The notes under the pieces are model-generated. The model saw nothing but the letters and a program-made list of their open reading frames with translations. It was not told the origin of the DNA and searched no databases. This document shows positions 7,952 through 15,085 of a stretch of DNA of 17,409 bases, in pieces. The stretch spans positions 1-17,409 of the forward strand of contig JAFGQJ010000179.1 of NCBI GenBank assembly GCA_016935715.1. Direction: 5' to 3'. Numbering within the stretch: position 1 is the first letter of the stretch; each line of letters starts with the position of its first letter. Position numbers and translations under genes: made by a program. Source of the stretch: Spirochaetales bacterium (GTDB taxonomy: Bacteria > Spirochaetota > Spirochaetia > SZUA-6 > DRHE01).

Positions 7952-9502
7952 TCAAAGCCGGGAAAGGACTTGATCCATCTGCTCGATCAGAAAGTCTACC
8001 ATTTTCGGGGTGGCGGTCAAGGGCAGCTTCGTCAATGCCGAGGGAGGACACTTGGGCTTGTAGGTATGGGCGCTGATGTCGATGCACAGATCGTTCAGGT
8101 ACCTGATGAACTGCACTGCCTTATCCTCGTCCTTGAAGAAGATCGAGGACAGATGGCGCTGACCCTCGATCCGATCGATCCAACGGCTGTGCCGCTTGGC
8201 CAGAGCTTTCAGCTCCCGCTCGTAGTAGGCCCCCAATTCCGCAGTGTGGGCAGCATTGGCCTGGGCGAACTCCATCGTGATCAGGTAGGCAAGGGAGGCC
8301 AGCTCTTCCTGGCCGTTGGTGACCAGGGCTCCGAATTGGTTGAGGGTATCCATCTCCGCGGTGGTCAGGATCTTGGAGGCCGGGTACTGACCGCCGGGAA
8401 AACCCTTGCCCAGTGGCACGAAATCCGGCTGCAGGCCGTACTCGCGGAACTGGAACAGCTCGGGACTCCAGATACAGCTCTGGATTTCATCGACGCACGT
8501 GGGTATGTCATGATCCCGGCACAGCCGGTACGCTCGCTGCAGGAATGATTCCTCCAGGCGGATCGCGCCGTAGTTCATCAGGATCAGCTCGTGGAAAAAA
8601 CCGGCCACCTTGTATTTGCCCTGATCGTAACGACCGAGCAGCTCTTCGAAGTGAGCTCCGTCGTTGATCCGCACCGGTTGCATGACGAAAAGCCCGCACT
8701 CCTGCAGTTTCTCGTACATCCCCGGCCACAGTCCCCGCATGAGCTGAGTGAGAACGGTCGTCCCGTGGTAGTTGGCCGCCTTGCCCCCCTCATTGTCGGC
8801 GATGACCAGGAACACGGGTATGCGGTCCGCATAGGGAGGGTCAGGAAAGGTTTTGTCCAGCTTGAAGAAACGCCCCAGCATCATCTTCAAAGCTGCTTCC
8901 ACCGCCAGGCTTCCGGTCTGCAGGTTGATCACCCGGTTCAACACTTGAGGTTCCCTGGACGACAATACGGACTCCAGCTTCTTGCGATCTCCCCGGGCGA
9001 TCCCGTTCGCCAATCGGACCAGCTCTTCCTCCAGCAGGCGGGTGATATGGCCGCGGGTGTTGTTGTGCGTGATATTGGCGATACCGAGTTTCTTGGCTTT
9101 CTCGATCAGGCGGTATCCGGGGAAACCGTGGCCCAGGGAAGCATGGTAGTGCTCGCTCTTCGAGATCAGATAGGCCCGCCCGTCCTCCCCGATCCGGATG
9201 AATCCGTAGCCGCTCAGTGGGGCCATGGCGAACTTGGATGCTTTGTTGAAGGCATCCGTAGTCGCCCCGCAGGCGGAGGTCTTGAAACCCGGACAGACCT
9301 GCGTGCCTACGAAGTCGACCAGCTCATCCACCCTGTTCTCGAAATCCTTCGGATAGAAATCCTCCTTCTCCTCGGCGATGGACAGGAGTTCTTTCACGTC
9401 CTCCGGGGACGTGAAGGCCCTTGCCGTGCACACCGCCGTGGTGTACTCTCTGCCCAAAAGGTCACTCAGAGAAAGAAGCGGACTCTGGATCGATGTTTTC
9501 AT
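7952..9502 (-). CDS. Class III PLP-dependent aminotransferase with long N-terminal extension
   Basis: 516 residues, some 80-90 longer than usual class III aminotransferases. The extra length is mostly at the N-terminus (residues 1-90, before the segment equivalent to the ordinary family start). Motifs are the phosphate-binding loop TGSLAVEAALK (196-206), NYHGTT (244-249), CVDEIQ with the PLP-nitrogen aspartate D338, and PLGKGFPGG with the Schiff-base lysine K366. ATG 9502 has AGGAG about 8 bases upstream, and it is the first gene after the strong left-facing promoter, so it leads the operon. It is not a close match to the aminotransferase at 1-917. The substrate is unknown; an amino sugar, amino polyol or amino acid are all possible. 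Part of its N-terminus (residues 9-30) recurs as a relic at 16552-16617. Confidence 0.88.
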   Translation of the reverse strand: MKTSIQSPLLSLSDLLGREYTTAVCTARAFTSPEDVKELLSIAEEKEDFYPKDFENRVDELVDFVGTQVCPGFKTSACGATTDAFNKASKFAMAPLSGYGFIRIGEDGRAYLISKSEHYHASLGHGFPGYRLIEKAKKLGIANITHNNTRGHITRLLEEELVRLANGIARGDRKKLESVLSSREPQVLNRVINLQTGSLAVEAALKMMLGRFFKLDKTFPDPPYADRIPVFLVIADNEGGKAANYHGTTVLTQLMRGLWPGMYEKLQECGLFVMQPVRINDGAHFEELLGRYDQGKYKVAGFFHELILMNYGAIRLEESFLQRAYRLCRDHDIPTCVDEIQSCIWSPELFQFREYGLQPDFVPLGKGFPGGQYPASKILTTAEMDTLNQFGALVTNGQEELASLAYLITMEFAQANAAHTAELGAYYERELKALAKRHSRWIDRIEGQRHLSSIFFKDEDKAVQFIRYLNDLCIDISAHTYKPKCPPSALTKLPLTATPKMVDFLIEQMDQVLSRL

Positions 9503-9576
9503 GATGATTCTCCTGGATCCACATCAACATGCCGGTGCGTCCCGTGCATCGGGAGATGGGCTGACTATTTGAAACA

Positions 9577-9604
9577 AGTATAGTAAACTATGTTTCTAAG
9601 TCAA
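9577..9604 (-). promoter_or_regulatory. Sigma-70-type promoter of the left-facing operon
   Basis: On the minus strand, TTGACT (9599-9604) and TATACT (9577-9582) are separated by 16 bases. Each matches five of six consensus positions. The predicted start is near 9570, about 68 bases before ATG 9502. The stretch is conspicuously AT-rich between GC-rich genes. It would drive the seven-gene operon. Confidence 0.7.
9580..9591. promoter_or_regulatory. Candidate operator overlapping the -10 of the operon promoter
   Basis: ATAGT-AA-ACTAT is a perfect inverted repeat with five-base arms. It overlaps the -10 box and spacer of the left-facing promoter, where a bound repressor would block RNA polymerase. 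A wider pair, GAAAC (9571-9575) and GTTTC (9592-9596), brackets it but with a centre two bases away. The regulator is not encoded in the window. Confidence 0.4.
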
Positions 9605-9622
9605 GCACAATTTGACTATTAT
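9594..9622 (+). promoter_or_regulatory. Weak candidate promoter for the right-facing FucI-like gene
   Basis: TATTAT at 9617-9622 matches five of six -10 bases. With a 17-base spacer the -35 would be TTCTAA (9594-9599), only three of six. This would overlap the opposing operon promoter and leave a leader of about 110 bases. It is the best rightward candidate I could find by eye, but not a strong one. Confidence 0.3.
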
Positions 9623-9693
9623 GATCAGTTCTTGGCCGAGCCGGATGTCCGAAGCGCGCAAGAGAACGGTTTCAAACTTTTCAGTGAATACCG

Positions 9694-9709
9694 CGGGCAT
9701 TGATGCCCG
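9694..9709. promoter_or_regulatory. Perfect 16-base palindrome upstream of the FucI-like gene
   Basis: CGGGCAT-TG-ATGCCCG has seven-base arms without mismatch and a two-base centre. It lies 31 bases before the GTG start at 9741 and 17 bases before the Shine-Dalgarno site. As DNA it fits a dimeric-regulator operator; as RNA the loop would be small. It has no T-run, so it is not a terminator. Confidence 0.5.
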
Positions 9710-9726
9710 TTGCCGAAATCTATTCT

Positions 9727-9734
9727 AAAGGAGG
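9727..9734 (+). promoter_or_regulatory. Strong ribosome binding site that fixes a GTG start
   Basis: AAAGGAGG lies six bases before GTG at 9741. No ATG in this frame lies nearby, and the encoded protein begins at the same point as its paralogue at 3864-5219, so GTG is the likely start. Confidence 0.8.
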
Positions 9735-9740
9735 AGCTAC

Positions 9741-11105
9741 GTGGAGGCATTACGAGCCGGCTACGTGTCCTTCGGGACGCAATTCTACAAACCGGAAAAT
9801 TTGAAAACGATCAGCGCCCGTGCCGAGAAACAGCTTGCGGAAAAAGGCATCGAGCTCGTACGCACCGACCCTGTGTTCGGCGAAGGATCGGAAGTCGACA
9901 GGGCGATTGCGGAGCTGAAAGCCGGGCAGTGGGATTTTCTGATCGCGAACGTCATCAACTGGATCGAGGTTCGCGCCGTCACCCGTGTTCTTCTCGAGTT
10001 CCGCAGGGAACCGGTCGTGCTGTACAGCTTCGGGGGTTTCAGCGAAGGAGACACGCTGATTTCCCCCGCCGCCGGGGCCGGATCCACGGCGATCCGCTAC
10101 CCGCTGGAACGCTGGGGTTTCAAATTCAAGTACCTGTTCAACGGGCCGGACTCAGCGATGGATGTCGACGGGATCATCGATTTCGGGCGGGCGGCGCACG
10201 CCGCCAAGCAGCTGAGGAAGAGCCGGATAGGAATGATCGGATTCAACGATATGGGTCTGTATACCACCGATTTCTCCGTGATCAGGTTGAGGGATGTCAT
10301 CGGACCGGAGGTGGAGAGCATGGACATGCTCCAGCTGCTGCGGCGGATGGAAGCCCTGGATGCCGGGAAGGTGCGCGGGGAGATGGCTGCGATTACGAAG
10401 AATTGGCAGTATCCGTTGGGTAAACCGAAAGAAGAGGTGGTCGAACGCGTGATCCGCATGTACCTGGCCACGGTACAGATCTGCGAGGAGAAGGGTTTCA
10501 GCGCCTTCTCCTACAAATGCGTAGACGGGGTGGACCTGGAGCTCGATATCGTCCACGCGGTTCCCTCCTCTTTGGTCGCTTCGGCCGGCTATCCCTACGT
10601 GGATGAGAACGACATCGGCAATCTGGTGGCTGAGCTGATGCTGAAGCTGCTTTCCGGCCAGGAGCCGATGTTCCTGGAACACTACGAGCACGATCCCGAG
10701 TGGATCCTGCTGGGCGAGGATGGTTACGCCCCGAATGCCTTCATCGACGGCAACCCCCAGATCAAGGACGTGTCCACCGTGCTGCTAGGGGGTATCGCCC
10801 ACTGTTCGCGTCTCAAGCTGGGAAGAATGACGCTGGCCTGTCTGGCGGAGAGCGACCGGGGCTACCGCATGCACATCGTCACCGGGGAAGGCAGGAAGCC
10901 TCCCCAGTGGGTCGAGATGGGAGTGCCGCTGCCTTCCTGGCCGAGCGTGAAGTTCTTTCCCGATGTGCCGGTCCGGCAGATCCTGGACCACGTGCAGTCG
11001 CAGCACTTCGCCGCCGTATATGGGGATCATGTGGGAGAGCTGCTGGATCTCTGCTACCTGCTGGGAATCGAGCCTGTTCTGGACGGCCGCCGGCCAGGGG
11101 AATGA
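9741..11105 (+). CDS. L-fucose/L-arabinose isomerase-superfamily protein, FucI-like type (paralogue of 3864-5219)
   Basis: 454 residues from GTG 9741, fixed by AAAGGAGG six bases upstream. It is plainly paralogous to the 451-residue protein at 3864-5219. Both have (L/E)LVRTDPV near residue 40, an acidic ENDxxG motif (here E289 in YVDENDIG), a second acidic residue (E313 in FLEHYEHD), a long alpha/beta domain, and a C-terminal SQHxxxxYGD with the presumed active-site histidine (H422). Both end in DLCxLLGI. The AraA-type middle histidine is lacking (LLGEDGYAP here). It is transcribed away from the main operon as a single gene, ended by a hairpin terminator at 11128-11148. It may act on a related substrate or form a hetero-oligomer with its paralogue (inference); activity is unproven. 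Confidence 0.85.
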   Translation: MEALRAGYVSFGTQFYKPENLKTISARAEKQLAEKGIELVRTDPVFGEGSEVDRAIAELKAGQWDFLIANVINWIEVRAVTRVLLEFRREPVVLYSFGGFSEGDTLISPAAGAGSTAIRYPLERWGFKFKYLFNGPDSAMDVDGIIDFGRAAHAAKQLRKSRIGMIGFNDMGLYTTDFSVIRLRDVIGPEVESMDMLQLLRRMEALDAGKVRGEMAAITKNWQYPLGKPKEEVVERVIRMYLATVQICEEKGFSAFSYKCVDGVDLELDIVHAVPSSLVASAGYPYVDENDIGNLVAELMLKLLSGQEPMFLEHYEHDPEWILLGEDGYAPNAFIDGNPQIKDVSTVLLGGIAHCSRLKLGRMTLACLAESDRGYRMHIVTGEGRKPPQWVEMGVPLPSWPSVKFFPDVPVRQILDHVQSQHFAAVYGDHVGELLDLCYLLGIEPVLDGRRPGE

Positions 11106-11127
11106 GGGGAGCCGCCGTTGCGGCGTT

Positions 11128-11148
11128 GCGTCGGCCCCGGCGCTTTTT
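11128..11148 (+). terminator. Rho-independent terminator after the FucI-like gene
   Basis: GCGTCG (11128-11133), loop GCCC, CGGCGC (11138-11143), with one G-U pair, followed directly by five T. It begins 23 bases after the TGA at 11103-11105. A smaller GCCGC-CGTT-GCGGC hairpin precedes it at 11111-11124. It fits transcription from the left and stops it before the convergent gene. Confidence 0.65.
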
Positions 11149-11165
11149 CCCCGGTTGCCCGGAGC

Positions 11166-11717
11166 TTATAGATACTCGACCTCAATAATTCTGAGCCTGA
11201 CTGCCTGCTCCGGAAGCTCGACCGTTATCGTATCGCCCGTGCCGGCGCCGACGAGAGCCCTTGCCAAAGGGGAAATCCAGCTGATTCGACCGGCTTCCGG
11301 CTCGCTCTCGTCCACTCCTACGATGCGATACACCTTGGTGGTCCCCTTCTCATCCGCCACCGTTACCGAAGCTCCGAAGGTGACCTGTTGCCGGTCTTGT
11401 CCTGCCGTTTCTACCACCTCGAGCCGGCCGGCCATGACGTTGAGGTATTCGATCCTGCGGTCCACCTCCCGAAGCTTTCGCCGCGATAGAGCTATGGTCT
11501 GCTGGTCCGCGCTGTCGGTACCGGAAACCTGGCGGGAAAGAAGGGCCGCAATTTTGGGTCGCTCCGTGTGCAGGAGATATTGCAGCTCTGATTTGAGCTT
11601 CGCCGCGCCCTCGGGAGTCATGTAGTTCTTGGCGTTGGCGGGAAGAGGGATCTTCAGGGCCGGAAGATCATCATCCTGGAACCCGCCGTCCGATTCGCTG
11701 ACGAAAGCTCTGCTCAT
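11166..11717 (-). CDS. GreA/GreB-family transcription elongation factor, variant
   Basis: 183 residues with the GreB-like arrangement: N-terminal YMTPEGAAKLKSEL, a coiled coil to about residue 100 (KLREVDRRIEYL resembles GreB), then the C-terminal FKBP-like domain (SWISPLARALVGAGTGD at 146-162). Gre factors enter the RNA polymerase secondary channel and stimulate cleavage of backtracked RNA through acidic residues at the coiled-coil tip. The canonical tip GDxSEN is GTDSAD here (66-71), so the usual Asp and Glu positions hold Thr and Ala while acidic residues sit one place along. ATG 11717 lies 7 bases after the stop of the permease at 11725, without a clear Shine-Dalgarno site, suggesting translational coupling to the transporter. 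Its link to sugar uptake is unclear. Confidence 0.85.
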   Translation of the reverse strand: MSRAFVSESDGGFQDDDLPALKIPLPANAKNYMTPEGAAKLKSELQYLLHTERPKIAALLSRQVSGTDSADQQTIALSRRKLREVDRRIEYLNVMAGRLEVVETAGQDRQQVTFGASVTVADEKGTTKVYRIVGVDESEPEAGRISWISPLARALVGAGTGDTITVELPEQAVRLRIIEVEYL

Positions 11718-11724
11718 GTGCCGC

Positions 11725-12555
11725 TTATTTGATCGCCCCCAGCGAAAGCCCCCGGATGATATTCTTCTGGAATACGATGTAGACGATCAGCGCCGGCACG
11801 GCGCTCAGCAGCAGCCCGGCGAACTGCAGGGTAGGTGCACCGGTGTAGCGGCCCATCAAGGCGGCCAGCGCAACCATCACGGTGCGCTTCTCCATGCTCT
11901 GAAGAAAGATCATGGGGGTGAACAGGTCGTTCCAGGACATGATGAAGTAGAAGATGATGGACAGGAAGATCGCGGCCCGGCCCATCGGCACCACCACGTT
12001 CCAGACCTTCTGCAGGTAGCCGCAACCGTCGATCTCCGCCGCTTCCAGAAGCTCGTCGATGATCGAGCGGAAGTTGGCGGTCATCAAGAGGATGCATTCG
12101 GGCAGGAACAGGGCCAGGTAGGCGAAGACCACCGACCAATACGTGCTGACCAGCCCGATCTTGGAGAACAGCACGTAGAGGGGGATGATGGTGACCTGAC
12201 TGGGGATGAACATCGTGGCCAGCACGGCCACGTAGATGACGCCCCTGCCCTTGAAACGGTACTTGGCGAACACGTAGCTGGCGAAGGTGCCGATGATCAG
12301 CAGCCCGACCACGGTAAAGGCCGAAATGATGAAGGAGTTCTTGAACAGGTTCAGGATCTTGAACTGGCTGATCATCGTCGTGTAATTGACGAACTGCAGG
12401 GGAGGGCGGGGCAGATTGAACTGATTCGTGAAGAAGTCCGTGCGGGTCTTCAGCGAGTTGATGAGCATGTAGTACAGGGGATAGAGGAAGGAAACCGTCA
12501 TCACCGCCAGCAGCAGCGAGACCAGAATCCCTTTCAGCTTGCGCCTGCCCCTCAT
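11725..12555 (-). CDS. Sugar ABC transporter permease (CUT1, MalG/UgpE-like)
   Basis: 276 residues with about six transmembrane helices (near 8-30, 72-96, 105-127, 137-160, 190-210, 240-262). The cytoplasmic EAA loop that docks to the ATPase is at about 171-190 (EAAEIDGCGYLQKVW, ending VVP). The short N-terminus and small loop before helix 2 fit the MalG-like partner. ATG 12555 follows the upstream permease stop (TGA 12559-12561) by three bases, with GGAG about 7 bases upstream of the start, so the two are tightly coupled. It would form a heterodimeric channel with the 12559-13446 product and take up a carbohydrate delivered by the binding protein at 13604-14929. No ATPase subunit lies in this window; CUT1 systems often share one MsmX-type ATPase encoded elsewhere. 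Confidence 0.92.
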   Translation of the reverse strand: MRGRRKLKGILVSLLLAVMTVSFLYPLYYMLINSLKTRTDFFTNQFNLPRPPLQFVNYTTMISQFKILNLFKNSFIISAFTVVGLLIIGTFASYVFAKYRFKGRGVIYVAVLATMFIPSQVTIIPLYVLFSKIGLVSTYWSVVFAYLALFLPECILLMTANFRSIIDELLEAAEIDGCGYLQKVWNVVVPMGRAAIFLSIIFYFIMSWNDLFTPMIFLQSMEKRTVMVALAALMGRYTGAPTLQFAGLLLSAVPALIVYIVFQKNIIRGLSLGAIK

Positions 12556-12558
12556 GAT

Positions 12559-13446
12559 TCAGCTCCAATCGTCGGACCGGTTGGCCACACGCATCTCGAT
12601 GAGGGTCAGGACCAAAACCAGTATCAGAAGCATAACCGCGATGGCGGTGGCCGTGCCGTAGTCCCGGCCGAAACCCAGGCCGAAGGACTTGAGGTAGATC
12701 ATGTAATCCAGGGTGGATGTCTCATAACCGGGGCCGCCCCGGGTCATGGCGAACAGGAAGGGGAACAGCTGGGTCAACGTCCAGACGCCGGATGCGATGA
12801 CCGCGAACTCGATGACCCGAACCAGCATCGGAACGACGATCTTGAAAGCCCGCTGCCAGTAGCTGGCCCCGTCGATGATCGCCGCTTCGAATACCGACGG
12901 GGGGATGGCGGACATGCCGCCCAAAATGACCACGGCCTGCCAGCCGATGGAGAACCAAACGACCGAAAAGACGATCACCGCAAGGGCGGTGTAGCTGTTG
13001 CCGAACCACTCGATAGCGATTTTCTCCAGCCCGACGGCCCGAAGCATCGTGTTGAACGGCCCGTTGAAGCCGAAGAAGATCTTGAAGAGGAAACCGATGA
13101 TCACCGCGGAGATAATCTGGGGCGTGTAGACCATGGCCCGGTAGAACTGCCAGCCTTTGACCTTCTCATACAGGAGCAGGGCCACCACCAGGCCGATGAA
13201 TACCTGCAGCGGTACATTGATCATCAGGATCAGCGTATTGCGTAAGACCTTCCAGAAGGGACCGCCCTTGATGAAGTTGATGTAGTTGGCCAGCCCCACC
13301 CAGTCGCTCTGATAGAGGCCATCCCAGTTGGTGAAGCTCTTCATCACGGCGACGACGATCGGATATACCCGGAGCACCGCCAGGATCACAAATACCGGAA
13401 GCAGGGAAAGGAAAATCGGCAGGAATTTTTTTCGCGCTGTCATCAT
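12559..13446 (-). CDS. Sugar ABC transporter permease (CUT1, MalF/UgpA-like)
   Basis: 295 residues, six predicted helices (near 9-33, 70-92, 103-127, 152-175, 205-225, 262-285). The EAA loop is at 187-206 (EAAIIDGASYWQRAF, then VVP). An N-terminal ATG pair (13446 and 13443) makes the exact start uncertain by one residue; the ribosome site is weak (AGGG). It pairs with the downstream permease three bases away. Upstream, 157 bases separate it from the binding-protein gene, and that gap contains a terminator-like hairpin, which fits the usual need for more binding protein than permease. Confidence 0.92.
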   Translation of the reverse strand: MMTARKKFLPIFLSLLPVFVILAVLRVYPIVVAVMKSFTNWDGLYQSDWVGLANYINFIKGGPFWKVLRNTLILMINVPLQVFIGLVVALLLYEKVKGWQFYRAMVYTPQIISAVIIGFLFKIFFGFNGPFNTMLRAVGLEKIAIEWFGNSYTALAVIVFSVVWFSIGWQAVVILGGMSAIPPSVFEAAIIDGASYWQRAFKIVVPMLVRVIEFAVIASGVWTLTQLFPFLFAMTRGGPGYETSTLDYMIYLKSFGLGFGRDYGTATAIAVMLLILVLVLTLIEMRVANRSDDWS

Positions 13447-13529
13447 CTACCCTGATAATTTAGCGCCCCGATCCGTTTTTCGCAATCGCAACCGGAGCGA
13501 TAGCTGCCGCAGGTCGACTCGAGAGCCGG

Positions 13530-13571
13530 AAAAAACTACCGACACCACGGTGCGACGCGCCGCGGTGTCGG
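13530..13571 (-). terminator. Intercistronic rho-independent terminator or attenuator between binding protein and permeases
   Basis: On the minus strand, arms of eight perfect bases (13564-13571 and 13539-13546), plus a partly paired inner stem, are followed by UAG and then six U (13535-13530). It lies 33 bases after the binding-protein stop. It probably lets only part of transcription continue into the permeases and Gre-family gene, and would stabilise the binding-protein message. Confidence 0.75.
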
Positions 13572-13603
13572 CAAAGGATGTGGTCTCTGAGAGTTTTCAG
13601 TGC

Positions 13604-14929
13604 CTACGGTCCGGCCTTCTTGTCCATCTCCTGTGCAAACTCAAGCGGGGTCATCCTGCCGCCGGCGACCAGGCCGCCCTGAGTATAGTAGACCTCGGCG
13701 GGTCCCGAGGTCAGCAGGTTGTCCAGCCAATAGCTGTAGGTGCCCACGTACTTGTGCAGCTTGGCGATGTTGCTGTCCGGGGCCCAGCCGAGCTCCTGGA
13801 TGGAGATGTCGGAACGCACGATCGGGTAGGTGTTGATCTTCATCGCGGCCAGCACTTCCGCCTTGGAGTTCAGGTGCGAAGCCAGCTTTACCGCCATCTC
13901 GGGATACTTGGTCTTCTTGGCGATGACGAAACTCTGCCCGGGTCCTCCGATGGTGGAGTTGGTCAGCTCGGCGTTGGGATCCATCTCCGGCGGCATCAAC
14001 ACGCCAGCGTCTGCACCCAGGCTCTTCTCCGCGTCGGCCAGGAAGCTGGGAACCGCCGGCCAGATCGCTCCCTTGCCCTGGAGAAACTGGCTGAAGGAGT
14101 CGTTGGCCGTGAGCAGGTCCGGTCGGAAGAAGCCGTTGGTATACAGGGAGTGATAGTACTCCAGGGTGGCCAGCAGGCCTTTGTCTTCGGCGAACTTTTT
14201 GCGTCCGTAGGTTTCCTCGATGATCGTCGGGTTGCCGGTCATTTGAGCCCACCAGTAATCGGCGACCCAGCAGAGGAACCAGGGCACGCCCTGGGCCGCC
14301 TCGTCCACCAGGATGGGAATGGTGCCGCTTGACTTGATCTTGGCCAGGGCTGCGTCAAAGTCTTTCAGGGTCCTGGGCGGATCGGCCTCGAAGTCCAGGC
14401 CCGCCTTCTTCACCAGTGCCTTGTTGTAGAGCATGAAGCAGATCTGATTCTGGGCCGCCGGGTAGCCCAGGATGGTACCGTCATCCTTGAAGCCGTCCCG
14501 CACGGACTCCCAGCCCCAGATGTTTTCCAGGTCCGCCGCGGGGACCAGGTCGTCCAGGGGAAGGATAACCTCCTTCAGGGCGAAGATCGGCTGTCCGGTC
14601 CAGAGATTGCACACGTCCGGGGCGTTGCCCGCCAGGCCGGCGGTCTTGAAGTTCGTGTGGGCCGCCCCCTGATCCGGCGGCACTACCAGCTCGATGCTAA
14701 CCCCGGGATTGGCCGTCTCGAAGCGACTGAAGGCCTGGGAGACGTACCATTGGTCCTGGGGCTTCTGCTGCTCGGTGGGACCGATGATGCTGTCCGCCCC
14801 GTTGACCCACATGGTCATCTTGACTGCCTCGGCCGCGGCTTCCTGCTTGGCGCCGGCGAACATGGTGAATGTCGCCGTCGTGAGCAGGAGCGCAGACACA
14901 AGCAATGTGAGTAACATTTTCTTGCTCAT
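13604..14929 (-). CDS. Extracellular sugar-binding protein of an ABC importer (family 1 type)
   Basis: 441 residues. Lys3-Lys4 and a hydrophobic run to about residue 25 form a signal peptide, ending FAGAKQE. There is no lipobox cysteine, so it is predicted to be a soluble periplasmic protein rather than a lipoprotein. The mature part shows the type-2 binding-protein pattern: an early MTMWVNG strand, APDVCNLWTG, YNKALVKKAGLDF near residues 180-190, and GGPGQSFVIAKKTK near 330. ATG 14929 has a near-perfect AAGGAGGT six bases upstream, and a candidate promoter lies at 14963-14991. It starts the transporter transcript. Aromatic residues (many Trp and Tyr) suit sugar stacking, but the ligand is unknown. 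The signal-peptide style is what suggests a spirochaete. Confidence 0.92.
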   Translation of the reverse strand: MSKKMLLTLLVSALLLTTATFTMFAGAKQEAAAEAVKMTMWVNGADSIIGPTEQQKPQDQWYVSQAFSRFETANPGVSIELVVPPDQGAAHTNFKTAGLAGNAPDVCNLWTGQPIFALKEVILPLDDLVPAADLENIWGWESVRDGFKDDGTILGYPAAQNQICFMLYNKALVKKAGLDFEADPPRTLKDFDAALAKIKSSGTIPILVDEAAQGVPWFLCWVADYWWAQMTGNPTIIEETYGRKKFAEDKGLLATLEYYHSLYTNGFFRPDLLTANDSFSQFLQGKGAIWPAVPSFLADAEKSLGADAGVLMPPEMDPNAELTNSTIGGPGQSFVIAKKTKYPEMAVKLASHLNSKAEVLAAMKINTYPIVRSDISIQELGWAPDSNIAKLHKYVGTYSYWLDNLLTSGPAEVYYTQGGLVAGGRMTPLEFAQEMDKKAGP

Positions 14930-14962
14930 TTGGTACCTCCTTGGTAGATATGACTTTCTTAC

Positions 14963-14991
14963 ATAGTAGTTGACGATTTCACGCAGATCAA
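14963..14991 (-). promoter_or_regulatory. Candidate promoter of the transporter operon
   Basis: Minus strand TTGATC (14986-14991) and TACTAT (14963-14968), spacing 17, each matching four of six consensus bases. The predicted start is about 27 bases before ATG 14929. Moderate match only. Confidence 0.4.
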
Positions 14992-15042
14992 CAACAAATT
15001 TTGAGAATTATCATCATGTCCTGCCCGGATATATCTTGCCTG

Positions 15043-15064
15043 GACATCTCCTTTGCCAGATGTC
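15043..15064 (-). repeat. Inverted repeat in the gap after the 15086-16489 gene
   Basis: GACATCT (15043-15049) and AGATGTC (15058-15064) form perfect seven-base arms around an eight-base loop, 22 bases after the stop of the upstream gene. There is no following T-run on the minus strand, so it is a message hairpin or operator rather than a clear terminator. The rest of 14930-15085 shows only the candidate promoter and ribosome site. Confidence 0.4.
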
Positions 15065-15085
15065 TTTGGTGCCCTGAATCGAAAC

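Noticed and set aside
8591..9583. Plus-strand open frame of 330 residues opposite the long aminotransferase
   Set aside because: Antisense shadow with no recognisable domain, and it runs across the operon start region.
9700..9726. TTGATG-15-TATTCT as a promoter for the gene at 9741
   Set aside because: The spacer is short and transcription would begin inside the ribosome binding site.
11629..13245. Plus-strand open frame of 538 residues, very rich in His, Gln, Asp and Glu
   Set aside because: Antisense to the Gre-family and permease genes; the acidic-polar composition is the reverse reading of hydrophobic transmembrane codons.
13457..13485. TTGCGA-17-TAAATT as a promoter for the permease genes
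   Set aside because: Transcription would begin about four bases before the start codon, leaving no ribosome binding site.
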